Shown in pieces: positions 22,166 to 31,948 of a stretch of 64,000 nucleotides of DNA; the stretch's first letter is position 1, and each line of letters starts with the position of its first letter. The DNA is taken from contig VCMS01000336.1 of NCBI GenBank assembly GCA_022539475.1, positions 30,173 to 94,172 of the forward strand, written 5' to 3'. Position numbers and translations under genes: made by a program. Below the pieces are notes generated by a model, which was given only the letters and a program-made list of their open reading frames with translations, did no database searches and had not been told where the DNA came from. This DNA is from Gracilaria domingensis (Eukaryota > Rhodophyta > Florideophyceae > Gracilariales > Gracilariaceae).

Positions 22166-22927
22166 GATGGTGTTTGAACACGCGCGCCGAAGCCCTCGGC
22201 CGTCGTTCTCCACCCCACGAAAGACGCTCAGAGCTCTACGGTTATGCTTACGAAGATGGAATCACGGTGACTAAATATGATTCAAACAGAGTCACGCTCG
22301 TATGGGGGCGCTTGAGTTGAAAGAATGAATGTCAACGCTGGCCGAGAGTAATAACGTCAAAATAAAGAAGAAAGTTACTGGGAGTGAATTTGTAAGCATA
22401 AATGCTTGCATTTATCGTTCTCTTCATCAGTTTTCTAGGGTTCACCGATTGCGGGTCAATCAGAGGAGATGAGCAGGTTAGTTTCCCTTGCGTCACGCAA
22501 AAGAACTTTTATCGTCAGGGCTCCTGACTCAGGAGTCAGACAGAACATTTACATTTAACGCGGCAGAAACAGGTCAATGAAAATACGAACATCTGGGATA
22601 CACTCCGGCCTTGATTCACACTGTGGCCTGCTTCCTTTCTTTCTTTGTATACTCAATGCCATTCCCGTTCTTCGTTGTGAGAATAGCTTTGAGCACTAGG
22701 AATACTCACGTAGTGTTCCCGGCGCCGTACAATACTCACTTGAACTCAAAGAGCCTGGGGGTAGAATAGGTGTTCTCTTTTCGCTGGTCCTCATCATCAT
22801 TCCTAAGCTTCAGCCTTATACCCGGTATCCCTACTGCCGGTGGTTATGGGTACGTTGAGCTGAAAGTACAACTTAGCCAGTTCAGAAGGACCCGTTTCTC
22901 TAGAGAGTGGTTCATTTTCCTTCCAGA

Positions 22928-24670
22928 ATGGATTCCGCGGCTCTTGAAGAGGATGTGAAAACAGTATTATTGGGAATTGTGCGCCAGGCTTCTGAAAACG
23001 CGAGAAGTACGCGAGACAGGGTGGTGACGCGATCCATTCATGAGATCATTCAAGGTATTCACAACTATCGGAACAATCTGCTTGCGTGTCTACCTTACAT
23101 CACAGAGCTCTGCTCACTCGCTCCGAACGCAGACAACAGGGTTGTCATGGCTTCGCATGGTATCCTAAAAGACTTGTGTTGCACGCTCAAGAACTTTTCG
23201 GAAGACGAAGCTTTGGTATCTCATGTTGCATGCCTTATTGCTAGTTTGGTGTTTCAAGATGATGCTGGTCGCGAAGAGTTCGGGGCACAACTTGGACCTA
23301 CGATACTTACTCAAGTAATGAGGAAACATTTGCAGTCCGTCACAGTGCAGATGTCGGTTGTACGGGCTCTACGCAACGCCGTATGGAATTCCGAAGTTAA
23401 CTGTGAGCAAATGAGAAATTCAAAAGGCCTTCATGTTCTTTTTCAGCTGATGACTCTTCATTCAAACCATCATGCTCTTCTGGAAGAAATTCTTGCCTGT
23501 ATTTGCAACATCGTTTCCTTGGACAGTAATACCAAAGAGGAGATTCTAACGACGCCGTGGTATTTGGATGAGCTCATGTCTCAGTGGCAGAGCAACATAG
23601 AAAACAGTGATGTCGTAAACTTGATTGGATTGATTCTCGTTAACCTGACTAGCGGCGAATCTCATCTTGGTCGAACGGGAATAAAGATTGTCGTTCAGGC
23701 CTATGGCAAGCTTCAAGGACTCGACACGTTGTGTGTGTCTTTGAAGAAAGCAGTTTCTCTTCAAGATGAGAGCATGATTGCGACCTTAGCCAAACTCACA
23801 TATTTTCTCGGATATGCAGAAGAATTCAGAGCAATTATCTGTCAATCGTCGTGTCTTTGCCATTTTCTAAACGCTTTGGGTCCGATCACAGGAAGCACTG
23901 GAACATTGCTTTCCATTCTGCAAGCAATAGAGTCTCTACTGTCCGGCGAAGACTTTGCAAAGAAAAAGTTCAATGATGTCAACGATCTCAATGGCGTTCT
24001 GGTAATCATTGGAGTTATGGAGAAACATAAAAGCGATGAATTAGTCACTGAAACCTGTTGTCGCATTTTGGACAATGCCGCAGACGGTCAGCTTTACACC
24101 GCCGATAAGTTAGTTCGAAACAGAGAGTTGCTGGGAAAGGCTGTCATCACAGCCATGGCAGACTACCCAAAAAACGCATTGATCCAAGAACATGCTTGTT
24201 TACTTCTCATCAAAATCACAAGTACTCATGCATCTGCTGGAGAACTTCTAATGCGTCTGGGCGCGAAGAATGTTGTGGACATGGCTAAGCATAGTCATAA
24301 CTCTCATCCGTCCATAAGCTCCCTGGCAAATCATTTACTAACTCTATTAGCAAAAAGAAGCTCGAGTCGAGAGGGAAGAAGAATGACAGATGGGCCCAAA
24401 AATGCATCATCTCGGCTTCGCTCTAGGTCTAGAACTATTGATCATTCTGGTCGATCTCGCTCCAGGGCGGAGAGGAATCGCTCACCAGTGAATATGTTGC
24501 TGAGTGGTCGAAGGGCGCTAGAAGCGGCTCAGAAAAAGCTGGCCGAAGAAGGGTCACGTGGTGCCGAGTTCACGTCTGCTCATTCAAGTGATGTGGCCGC
24601 GGTCAGGCCGCTTGTCAACAGCAGACGTCCCGAAAGGAAGAAGATGAATCTTGAGCCCGTACTGGAGTAA
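22928..24670 (+). CDS. ARM-repeat protein with basic Arg/Ser-rich C-terminus
   Basis: The first ATG (MDSAALEEDVKTVLLGIV) gives 580 residues. The frame is open a few codons upstream but without an ATG. Residues ~30-460 are a series of amphipathic helices of about 42 residues each, with armadillo-like patterns such as VVRALRNAVWNSEVNCEQM and LTYFLGYAEEFRAII. These make an alpha-solenoid, usually a protein-binding scaffold. Residues ~475-580 are disordered and rich in RSRSR-type dipeptides and basic runs, which suggests nuclear or RNA-related work. The closest textbook look-alikes are importin-alpha and ataxin-10-type ARM proteins, but no diagnostic motif settles it. A poly(A) signal AATAAA at 24758-24763 serves it. 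The next gene converges, its stop 98 bp away. Confidence 0.8.
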   Translation: MDSAALEEDVKTVLLGIVRQASENARSTRDRVVTRSIHEIIQGIHNYRNNLLACLPYITELCSLAPNADNRVVMASHGILKDLCCTLKNFSEDEALVSHVACLIASLVFQDDAGREEFGAQLGPTILTQVMRKHLQSVTVQMSVVRALRNAVWNSEVNCEQMRNSKGLHVLFQLMTLHSNHHALLEEILACICNIVSLDSNTKEEILTTPWYLDELMSQWQSNIENSDVVNLIGLILVNLTSGESHLGRTGIKIVVQAYGKLQGLDTLCVSLKKAVSLQDESMIATLAKLTYFLGYAEEFRAIICQSSCLCHFLNALGPITGSTGTLLSILQAIESLLSGEDFAKKKFNDVNDLNGVLVIIGVMEKHKSDELVTETCCRILDNAADGQLYTADKLVRNRELLGKAVITAMADYPKNALIQEHACLLLIKITSTHASAGELLMRLGAKNVVDMAKHSHNSHPSISSLANHLLTLLAKRSSSREGRRMTDGPKNASSRLRSRSRTIDHSGRSRSRAERNRSPVNMLLSGRRALEAAQKKLAEEGSRGAEFTSAHSSDVAAVRPLVNSRRPERKKMNLEPVLE

Positions 24671-24768
24671 GCCTTTATCATGAAGTCTTAGATGCAGATG
24701 TGTGATGCTACTGTTACAAATGACTATTCCATAACATATTGTGAAATGTACACCGATAATAAAAGAAA

Positions 24769-25359
24769 TCACATGACACTATTGACAATGGCCATGGCAG
24801 GTTGAGGACTGGCAATCATCATCAGAATGGATTTCTGCGAAATGTGCTCTCGAATTACCCACGGATGAGTGACGTAAGAAGGCTGCATATGAGTTGTGCC
24901 CGGTGATATCGAAGCGTAGTAGACTTCTCGCCCGTAGTAGTCAACCCACCAAAGATCAACAACACTGTCCGAATCATTCGAAAACATAAGAAACGTCTCA
25001 GTCTTGCTATCTATAGAATGCAAGTCCCAATGCGCTCGTAGCTTGACAGGAGCGTTCTCATCCTCCAGCATCATAGATTGCGAAAAACGGAGGGGGGCTG
25101 AATTGAGCGGCCCTGCTAACGCTTGGTGTGGCCATGTGGCGGAGGCGGCGATGATGGCAGCCGCTGCGCATGAAAATGCTTTCGCAGGGTTCGACATCGA
25201 CATGCAAGCTGTCCGCACGCGACTTGATTGCTGACATTTCGGAGACGCCTTTCGGCGATTTGCATGCGCTGACAAATCGCCAGTTACGTGACGTTGGAAT
25301 AAGACGGAAGTTGGGGGTACAGCGGTGGTGGAGAATGCTGGCGTCACATTGTTCATCAT
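24769..25359 (-). CDS. VHL beta-domain protein with a lumen-type targeting sequence
   Basis: 196 residues from a double ATG. Residues ~118-172 match the von Hippel-Lindau beta-domain: FLMFSNDSDSVVDLWWVDY, a DYxG turn, then ISPGTTHMQPSYVTHPWVIRE, following the consensus N-S-x-x-V-v-l-W-v-D-y-x-G ... P-G-t ... T-x-v-t-H-P-W-v-x-R. In animals this fold binds hydroxyproline on HIF-alpha within an E3 ligase. Small stand-alone VHL domains occur in many protists and algae with unknown partners. The first ~60 residues are Ser/Thr/Ala- and Arg-rich, like a transit peptide. They are followed by the hydrophobic AFSCAAAAIIAASA and an A-L-A|G cleavage-type site (~80-82), as in thylakoid-lumen or secretory precursors. 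No alpha-domain (Elongin C box) is seen. The stop lies 98 bp from the convergent ARM gene. Confidence 0.8.
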   Translation of the reverse strand: MMNNVTPAFSTTAVPPTSVLFQRHVTGDLSAHANRRKASPKCQQSSRVRTACMSMSNPAKAFSCAAAAIIAASATWPHQALAGPLNSAPLRFSQSMMLEDENAPVKLRAHWDLHSIDSKTETFLMFSNDSDSVVDLWWVDYYGREVYYASISPGTTHMQPSYVTHPWVIREHISQKSILMMIASPQPAMAIVNSVM

Positions 25360-26057
25360 TCAAAAATGGCACTCACGCACAGCCAAACGACTTGGCAGAA
25401 CAGGAGAACGGAGACAATCCCCGTACGCAACCAGCACTCCAGCACTCAGTGCGAAGCAATAGCGACACAGAACAAGCGGGACGATAAACACAAAGCTGAA
25501 GGATACGCACCCTTCTCAGGCTGAAAAGCGTACAACATGCAGCAGCGTCAACGGGGGAGCGCCGCCGCCGCTGGGACCGCGCCAAACACAGAGCACAAGA
25601 GCACCGAGGGGTTAATCGGCAGGTGACGTGGAAACAGCGCCGTCAACAGGGACCATGCAAATTGGAAACGCAGATATTTCGCCTCATCGCCAATGGCACT
25701 GCGTGGCGCTCTTGTATCTGTGGTACAACGATTTGCATCACAGCCACTCACAACTGTGGATGGCCGCCCGCCATCCAATCGTCGTGAGCATTCAATAAGC
25801 TCAATCTAGTCTTCTTCCACGACCCTGACCGAGCCATTGCAGTCTGTTGCGGCTGTTATGAACTAGCCTTGGGAGGCAACTTGCCAAAGTCTGACATAAC
25901 GCACAATAGCATCACTAGCATTTCTTCCAACGGCTTTCGAACTGCCAGTGAAATCCTTGCTGTTGATGGAGCATCAGTGTATAATCAGCTGTTCATTCAA
26001 CGGTTACGTTAGGAATTTTGCATTACGAGTCAGGTGTCAGCGGAAACCCAAGCGCTC
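25360..26057. other. Intergenic, nothing recognised
   Basis: Both neighbours are on the minus strand, so this stretch should hold the promoter of the VHL-domain gene and the 3' UTR of MED31. I find no coding frame with recognisable features. Confidence 0.4.
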
Positions 26058-26534
26058 TCATGGCAGCGTGAAGTGACGGGTGATGTTCAACATACGTCGT
26101 TTCAAAGCTTCTCGAAAGGGTGGTTGTTGTAACAATCGCAAGAAGTAAAGCGCTTGCGGAAACACGATGAACCTGGCATACTCTGGCTTTCGCCAATACT
26201 CAAGGTATTTGAGATAAGCTATGAAGTCGTCGGAATCAAGGTACTCATTTTGCGCGAGAACTGCAACAGCCAACGGTATCAGAGCACGACGCAAGCAACA
26301 ATAAGACACCAAAGACACATGTCAGTGGAAAAAAATACAAGAGCGCGCAACGCACAGCCACAGGAGGCATGGAAAACATGACGTACAATTGAGATACGCA
26401 GGATTAGCCAAACATTGCACGAATTCAAGCTCGATCTCAAAACGCTGTTTCTCTTCGTCCGACGCGCCCTTCTGTTGTGCAGAGCCAATCTGCACAACGG
26501 CTGAGTTGTTGGCATCTTGTGCACCGTCCGTCAT
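26058..26534 (-). CDS. MED31: Mediator complex subunit 31 (one intron)
   Basis: Two exons. Exon 1 (26534-26387) encodes MTDGAQDANNSAVVQIG... ending RFEIELEFVQCLANPAYLN. Exon 2 (26260-26058) continues FLAQNEYLDSDDFIAYLKYL then YWRKPEYARFIVFPQALYFL and ends RMLNITRHFTLP. This is the MED31/Soh1 signature (EFVQ-LANP-YL, YLKYL-YW-PEY, PQ-L-FL-LL). The intron, 26386-26261 (126 bp), begins GTACGT and ends GTTGCAG. Splicing restores the N-F-L-A-Q-N core exactly. The product is about 116 residues, normal for the family. MED31 is a small middle-module subunit of Mediator, bridging activators and RNA polymerase II in the nucleus. An in-frame upstream ATG at 26585 would add 17 residues. I prefer 26534 because the conserved core sits shortly after it. 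Confidence 0.9.
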
Positions 26535-27069
26535 GACGATGTGGACGCACGCGCGATGCAAGCGCTGTGAACCCGCAGAGGCCAAAGCGGAGAGCTGAGG
26601 CTTTTGCCAATTGCGCGCGTGTGTAATCGCGGCTTGAGTGACGGCTGTGGGAAGAAGAAGCGGCGTTGGGCAGCCGATGGTACCTGTACACAGTTGTGTA
26701 TAATATATCTTCGCATCAATCTCCCGTTGACGCAGACCTGCGCGTCAGGAAAGTGTCCCGCCGCGCAAAGGCGATGCGCGCTTTTTCAAATGGCGCGTTC
26801 GCGCGCTGCGACTTGCAGCTTTATGCGTACAAGAACACCTCTTCTCGTGCCGTACTTGGCGTGCATCCATTGGGTGTCGGGGTGAGCTGCGACTATGCCA
26901 TGTGGCATGCATGGCAACGTCTGCCGCCTGTATTGCATGGCCACGTGGAGCGAGGAGGATGATGAGATTCATCGATCGATGGGATGTTCCGGCATCGCCA
27001 CAAGTTGCAACTTGGAGGTGCCAAGACGGCGCCGCCATCCGAGACGTCTCGGTGGTGATCGTCGCATCA
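26535..27069. promoter_or_regulatory. Divergent intergenic region, MED31 / NDUFS1
   Basis: 535 bp between the two start codons. The genes point away from each other, so both promoters must lie here. No TATA box or other element stands out. The frame upstream of the NDUFS1 start remains open, but without an ATG in a good place. Confidence 0.4.
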
Positions 27070-27960
27070 ATGAATTCGCTTCGCCGGTCGCTTCCGTTGG
27101 CGTCGCGTCTGCTCCGGCCGCCATGTAGACCCGCCCAAACCGCCGCCGCGCCCGCGAAATCGTCGCCTGATACTGTCAATGTAACCATCAACGGCGTGCA
27201 ATCCGCCGTACCAGCCGGCGCCACTATCATCCAAGCGTGCGAATACACCGGTGTGGAGATTCCGCGCTTCTGCTATCATGAGCGTCTTTCCATTGCCGGT
27301 AACTGCCGAATGTGTCTCGTGGAGGTTGCGCGTAGTCCGAAGCTTGTTGCTTCTTGCGCAATGCCTGTCATGCCGGATATGGTTATCAGTACTGATACCC
27401 CCAAGGTGAAGAAGGCGCGAGAAGCTGTTTTGGAGTTTTTGCTGCTCAATCACCCTTTGGACTGTCCCATTTGTGATCAGGGAGGAGAGTGTGATTTGCA
27501 GGATCAGGCCATGGTGTTCGGTTCTGATCGTGGACGATTCTATGAGAGAAAGCGATCTGTGGAAGATAAGTACTGCGGACCGCTGGTTAAAACTATCATG
27601 ACTCGATGCATTCACTGCACTCGATGTGTGCGCTTTGGCACTGAGGTTGCTGGCGTGGAGGATCTTGGCACTACTGGAAGAGGAACCACCACTGAAATTG
27701 GAACCTATGTCGAGAAAATGCTTGGCTCTGAGCTGTCTGGTAATATTATCGATCTTTGTCCAGTTGGCGCGTTTACGAACAAGTCCTACTCTTTTCAGAA
27801 CACCAAGCCATCCGATACGAAACTTTGTTGCACTTCAACCACCAACGGTTGCTCCTGCGCGCAAACGCGAGATGCTACAGAAAACAGTTCCTCCGTGCTT
27901 TCTCAGACTGTCCTCGCAGAGCAATCAGCGATGGGATCCACAAACCAACTGCGAGTGTAG
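27070..27960 (+). CDS. NDUFS1: NADH:ubiquinone oxidoreductase 75 kDa subunit, Fe-S domain only
   Basis: 296 residues from ATG 27070. Residues 1-28 ([20 protein letters not shown]...) look like a mitochondrial presequence. The rest matches the N-terminal domain of complex I NDUFS1/NuoG/Nad11, which carries electrons from FMN towards quinone. All expected ligands are present: C68, C79, C82, C96 (N1b [2Fe-2S]); H128, C132, C135, C141 (N5); C180, C183, C186, C230 (N4). After [14 protein letters not shown] (~residue 243) similarity stops, and about 50 Ser/Thr-rich residues lead to a TAG. The usual ~400-residue molybdopterin-oxidoreductase-like second domain is absent, and the convergent PEX6 gene starts 85 bp later. 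Splitting of Nad11 after this domain is known in other algae and protists, so a separate C-terminal gene elsewhere is the likeliest explanation. A truncated copy is the alternative. Confidence 0.88.
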   Translation: MNSLRRSLPLASRLLRPPCRPAQTAAAPAKSSPDTVNVTINGVQSAVPAGATIIQACEYTGVEIPRFCYHERLSIAGNCRMCLVEVARSPKLVASCAMPVMPDMVISTDTPKVKKAREAVLEFLLLNHPLDCPICDQGGECDLQDQAMVFGSDRGRFYERKRSVEDKYCGPLVKTIMTRCIHCTRCVRFGTEVAGVEDLGTTGRGTTTEIGTYVEKMLGSELSGNIIDLCPVGAFTNKSYSFQNTKPSDTKLCCTSTTNGCSCAQTRDATENSSSVLSQTVLAEQSAMGSTNQLRV

Positions 27961-28045
27961 TGCTTTCTTTTTGATTAGGTGATGTGGATGTAAAATCACG
28001 CTTAGCAGGGTAAATAAGGTTCACAGATGTTAATATGCCGTGTAT

Positions 28046-30397
28046 CTACGAGCCGGATTCTAAAGTTCGTCGCAGTTTTTCGTATTCATGTAGCTGGGAT
28101 ACGGAAAGCGATGGTTGTAGGCTTCGTGCTGCAGCGATCAAATCGTCTTGTGAAACGATCACATTATGCTTCTTTCGACGTTGCTTTGTTCTGGCTTGTT
28201 CGTCACTGTCTTCATTTTCCTCTGCATGCCCAGAAAACCAATCACGATATGTTTCGTACTCTTCTTTTCCGTCTGGCAAGGTTTGCAATGACGTGATAGC
28301 CTTTTCATGCTCACTTGTTGCATATCCTGTAGCATTCTCAGCTCCGGACTTTGCCGCTACTGCTCGTTTTGCCGCTGACATCCACGCGCTGGACGCTATG
28401 GCATATATATCCGCTCCACTCAGAAGAGGGGGTTCAGGGGCATGTGAAAGCGCTTTGTCAAGATCAACATCGTGAGCGAACGCAAATTTCGATGTTTGAG
28501 CTTTCAAGATCTTCGCTTGATCCTCCCTGCTTTGCGGCATTGATACGTACACCATTTTGTCTAGACGACCAGGGCGTAAAAGACCTGAGTCAATAAGGTC
28601 AGGCCGGTTTGTCGCTGCGATAACGAAGATGTCAGGTCTAGATGATATCAAATCGAGCTCGGAGAGAAGTTGACTCACTACACGATCTGAAACGCCACCT
28701 GAATCTGAACCTCTCCCTCGATTAGGTGCTAAAGCATCAAGCTCGTCGAAAAAGATGACACATGGAGCCGCAACCATAGCACGCTCGAACACCTTCCGAA
28801 CATTCTTCTCACTTTCCCCAACATACATATCAAGGAGCTCAGGACCTTTCACGGCAATAAAGCTGCATCCACACTCACTAGCTACCGCCCTTGCGAGAAG
28901 TGTCTTTCCTGTTCCCGGTGGCCCATAAAGTAGAAGACCCACCCGACGATTCGAAGCTGTTGTTCTTACGCTCCTCTTTTCCGACTGGACTACAGCAGTA
29001 GAGTCGTAAGTTCCCACCAGCTCCAAAATCTGTTCTTTCGCTTCGTCTAAACCCCCAACATCTGCCCATGTTACTCCTCCAGAATCGATGGAGAGCTTCC
29101 CTTTTTCGAAGTAGCCTACTGCCTCTCTACATGCTTCTATACCTTGTGCCAAGCACATTTTCCCCAGCTCATGCACTTCTTGCCGAGCGAAGCCAGTGCT
29201 CAGACGGACGAGCTCTTCAATATCGCAGGAATTCTGAGCCCTGGATATAGAAGCAATCACTTGTTTCAAAATCTGCGTTCGTTCCTCTTCGGAAGCTTTT
29301 GGAATAACAATATCAATGTCTACACTTTGCATAATTTCTCGGTCAACGTCATCTCGATGCTCGCTACAAACCACAAAACTAACATCTTCTCCTTCTTCTT
29401 CAAAAGATATCAAACGTCCCCAATGTTCTTCGCGTTTTGCCTGCTTTACGCCAATAATGTCCTTCATTTCATCATCAATATGTTGGACAACAACTGCACC
29501 GCCCCCAGCCAATTCACAGCGAGCTATGGCTTCTTTTAGATCCTTCCCTGAGCTATGGCGAACCAACTTAATTGCCCTGCCAACGAAAACGTTTCTAATC
29601 ACATCTTCAACGTCTCGATCCAGTCCTTCAATAAGAATTATACCTGCTTTTGCATCAAGTGCGGTTGCTAACAGCTCAGCAAAAGGGCTTATATCCCAGG
29701 GCACTGCTTCCCTCCATTTCGCAAGAGCCCAGGCTCGTACATATTTGTGGCTTTCATTAAGAATTGTTACATTCCGGGACCCCAAAGTGATAGCAACGCT
29801 AGTATCCTTTCCAATCGCTCCACTTCCTGTAATCTTTTGAACTTCAAGCCATACGTTCGTTGATATTGGAAATATGTCCCCGCATCTCACACCTTGACCA
29901 ATGAGAGACCTCTTCGCTAATGCCGCGACCCTAGAAGCTTGACGAGACGGTAAAGGATGCGGAACTATGGAACTGAGGACGACTGAATCCAGCAAAGTTC
30001 GCTCGGTGGCCTCGACCGTAAAAGTTTTGCCAAACTCTTGATCTCGAGTCAGAGCATAGTGAAGGCACGGAGACAGCAGAGCAATCGAGAAAACTCCTAC
30101 TTCAGACCCATCGTTCTCCGCCCCTGGAAGAAGAACTTGAGCAGAGTAAACTTTCGCAAGTCGCGTATTCATTGTGATTTGTTGTCCGTGCTTTAAGTTC
30201 AGAGTGCTGAGAGCTTGTTCGGGCAGTACTGCTATCATTGCACATGGCAGTACCTTGGGGAAGATAAGTAAGAATGAAGAGGGAAGATGTCCCACGTGCA
30301 ATGAGACTGAGCCTTGTGGCGATACAAATGAGAATGGTAAGCTTTCGAGGTCCTCGGAACTTTCCCCATCCTTATCGACCGGAAGCTGAGAGTCCAT
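28046..30397 (-). CDS. PEX6: Peroxisomal AAA-ATPase, PEX6 type
   Basis: 783 residues from the ATG at 30397 (MDSQLPVDKDGESS). An open stretch upstream offers an alternative non-ATG extension. The N-terminal half (~1-430) is weakly conserved, with a degenerate first AAA domain lacking a Walker A but keeping a GIILIEGLD-like strand. The second AAA domain is canonical: VTWADVGGLDEAK, GPPGTGKT (~492-499), CVIFFDELDA (~546-555), ATNRPDLID and LLRPGRLD. The C-terminus, VSQDDLIAAARSLQPSLSVSQ followed by a YEKLRR-type helix, is the PEX6 ending. With PEX1 it forms the hexameric motor that pulls ubiquitinated PEX5 out of the peroxisomal membrane. The dead D1 / active D2 pattern is as known for PEX6. It ends 85 bp from the convergent NDUFS1 and starts 557 bp from the divergent AAR2. 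Confidence 0.9.
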   Translation of the reverse strand: MDSQLPVDKDGESSEDLESLPFSFVSPQGSVSLHVGHLPSSFLLIFPKVLPCAMIAVLPEQALSTLNLKHGQQITMNTRLAKVYSAQVLLPGAENDGSEVGVFSIALLSPCLHYALTRDQEFGKTFTVEATERTLLDSVVLSSIVPHPLPSRQASRVAALAKRSLIGQGVRCGDIFPISTNVWLEVQKITGSGAIGKDTSVAITLGSRNVTILNESHKYVRAWALAKWREAVPWDISPFAELLATALDAKAGIILIEGLDRDVEDVIRNVFVGRAIKLVRHSSGKDLKEAIARCELAGGGAVVVQHIDDEMKDIIGVKQAKREEHWGRLISFEEEGEDVSFVVCSEHRDDVDREIMQSVDIDIVIPKASEEERTQILKQVIASISRAQNSCDIEELVRLSTGFARQEVHELGKMCLAQGIEACREAVGYFEKGKLSIDSGGVTWADVGGLDEAKEQILELVGTYDSTAVVQSEKRSVRTTASNRRVGLLLYGPPGTGKTLLARAVASECGCSFIAVKGPELLDMYVGESEKNVRKVFERAMVAAPCVIFFDELDALAPNRGRGSDSGGVSDRVVSQLLSELDLISSRPDIFVIAATNRPDLIDSGLLRPGRLDKMVYVSMPQSREDQAKILKAQTSKFAFAHDVDLDKALSHAPEPPLLSGADIYAIASSAWMSAAKRAVAAKSGAENATGYATSEHEKAITSLQTLPDGKEEYETYRDWFSGHAEENEDSDEQARTKQRRKKHNVIVSQDDLIAAARSLQPSLSVSQLHEYEKLRRTLESGS

Positions 30398-30954
30398 GAG
30401 TGAATACGAAAATACGCAAAGATACGACCAAACAACTCTCAACCAAAATGATTTAGAAGACCTGGGTCTCTATGACAGCGTGCTCCCTTTCGGTATAACC
30501 CTTAACCCTTCGCATAACAGCTTCTTCCCGTTTTCTGCTGCAGAAGCCCTAGATTCTTTTGTTTATCTTAGCTATCGATGATATCTGTAATTACGACAAT
30601 CTGTCATGATACTCGTCCTCAGGAAAGCTCTGGAGTCTGCATGGACAAGTATCAAGGATCGCTTTCATTTGTTACACATAGATGCGGGCCACGGTACGGT
30701 TTAGAGAGCGTTCTTCACAGACTCGTCGCGGATCTGCATTGCCGGTGGTGATGCTCCTATCGGCTTCATTTTTCGCGCCATGTTTTTGCCAAAGCTATTT
30801 TGCCGTCGCGACTCGCGGCCGCGAGCGCTATCAAACTGTGCTGGGAGTCGCACCCGCAGGGCTGAACTCTATGGTATCATCTGCAAGCTGTCCAAACTCT
30901 ACAGAAGGGCTACCGTTGTTGGGGTCGGGCCCATGTTGTCAGTACGAGAGTTAA
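30398..30954. promoter_or_regulatory. Divergent intergenic region, PEX6 / AAR2
   Basis: 557 bp between the two ATGs, presumably holding both promoters and 5' UTRs. I recognise no individual element. Confidence 0.35.
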
Positions 30955-31947
30955 ATGGTTACCGATGTGCACAGGGAAGATCTACAATGGTTTTCACAGC
31001 TTTCAGACATGGAACTAGAGTCCCATTTACAAGCCCGCGGTAGTCTGTACTTGAATCCAGCTCAGCGGGACTTTTGTATCGATTCTCGCTGTTTTTCAGG
31101 CCCATTACGGATTGTGCACGGAATTGCTCCGAATCTTGTTCATGTCGCAGCTATACAAACGGCATCGCCAGCGGCTCCTGCGGCAGTCTTTTTCCAGGTG
31201 CCCCCGACTACGGCTCTACGACTATCCGTAGATAGTGATTCTGAAAAACTGCATATACGTGTTGCGGATAAGATTCTCTCACCGCTCGGTACCCGCGGTG
31301 TTGCGGCTCTTTCTCTTCTCGCAGAGCATCAATGGGAATCCATCACCTCGTACGTTACTGAAGAAAGTCTGCGTGCAGCCGGTTTGAGCTTTGGCACAAC
31401 AGTTTACGGTTCAGAGAATGTTGAACAAAACGACTGTTCGCCACATTTCACTGCATTGCCTCCGTTGAAACCACGGAGGGATATGTCTGCCGCAGAAGTA
31501 ACAGAATTCCACCTTGACCGTAGGGAATACGTCACTGCTCTTGTTAAATCTCGTTTTGACAATGAAGTGAATATGATGTTAGGCGAAATGCAACTGGCCT
31601 TTGTATGTTTTCATATACTGGGATGTCTGCGATCTCTCGAACATTGGACTTGTTTGCTACGAGAAATATGTAACAGTACAAAGCTCGACGCCGTATTTCC
31701 TGACTTCTATAAACAGACTGCAATTGCTCTGGAAGCACAAATTCGTTTCCTTGAAGAAGCAACAATTCAGCTTGCTATTCGGGATGAACTGCGGCAGGCT
31801 TTTGCATGCTTTGCATGTGCTGGTCGCGATACCAAGGAAGTTCAGAAATTTACCAAAACTGTGAACCAGTTAATGGGTTGGTCATTGACAGGCGACGAAG
31901 ATGAGGGGGATGACTCTGACGGGCCCGTTATCGTCAACATTGCCTAA
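30955..31947 (+). CDS. AAR2: AAR2-like splicing factor
   Basis: 330 residues. The N-terminal part has the AAR2 beta-domain pattern, CFSGPLRIVHGIAPNLVHVA, a diverged form of F-x-G-(I/V)-K-x-I-P-P-G-x-H. The helical C-terminal part carries the characteristic LGEMQLAFVCFHILGCL, an EHW..LL segment, and YKQTAIALEAQIRFLEE. It ends in an acidic tail (GDEDEGDDSD). In yeast and humans, Aar2 binds Prp8 during cytoplasmic assembly of the U5 snRNP and is exchanged for Brr2 in the nucleus, so it helps to make spliceosomes. Length is near that of the family (~350-380). Its TAA stop lies one base from the stop of the convergent TGT gene. Confidence 0.8.
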   Translation: MVTDVHREDLQWFSQLSDMELESHLQARGSLYLNPAQRDFCIDSRCFSGPLRIVHGIAPNLVHVAAIQTASPAAPAAVFFQVPPTTALRLSVDSDSEKLHIRVADKILSPLGTRGVAALSLLAEHQWESITSYVTEESLRAAGLSFGTTVYGSENVEQNDCSPHFTALPPLKPRRDMSAAEVTEFHLDRREYVTALVKSRFDNEVNMMLGEMQLAFVCFHILGCLRSLEHWTCLLREICNSTKLDAVFPDFYKQTAIALEAQIRFLEEATIQLAIRDELRQAFACFACAGRDTKEVQKFTKTVNQLMGWSLTGDEDEGDDSDGPVIVNIA

Positions 31948-31948
31948 G

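Noticed and set aside
27626-27982. Other-frame continuation of NDUFS1 that might restore the second domain
   Set aside because: Neither alternative frame resembles the NuoG second domain, so a simple frameshift does not explain the short protein.
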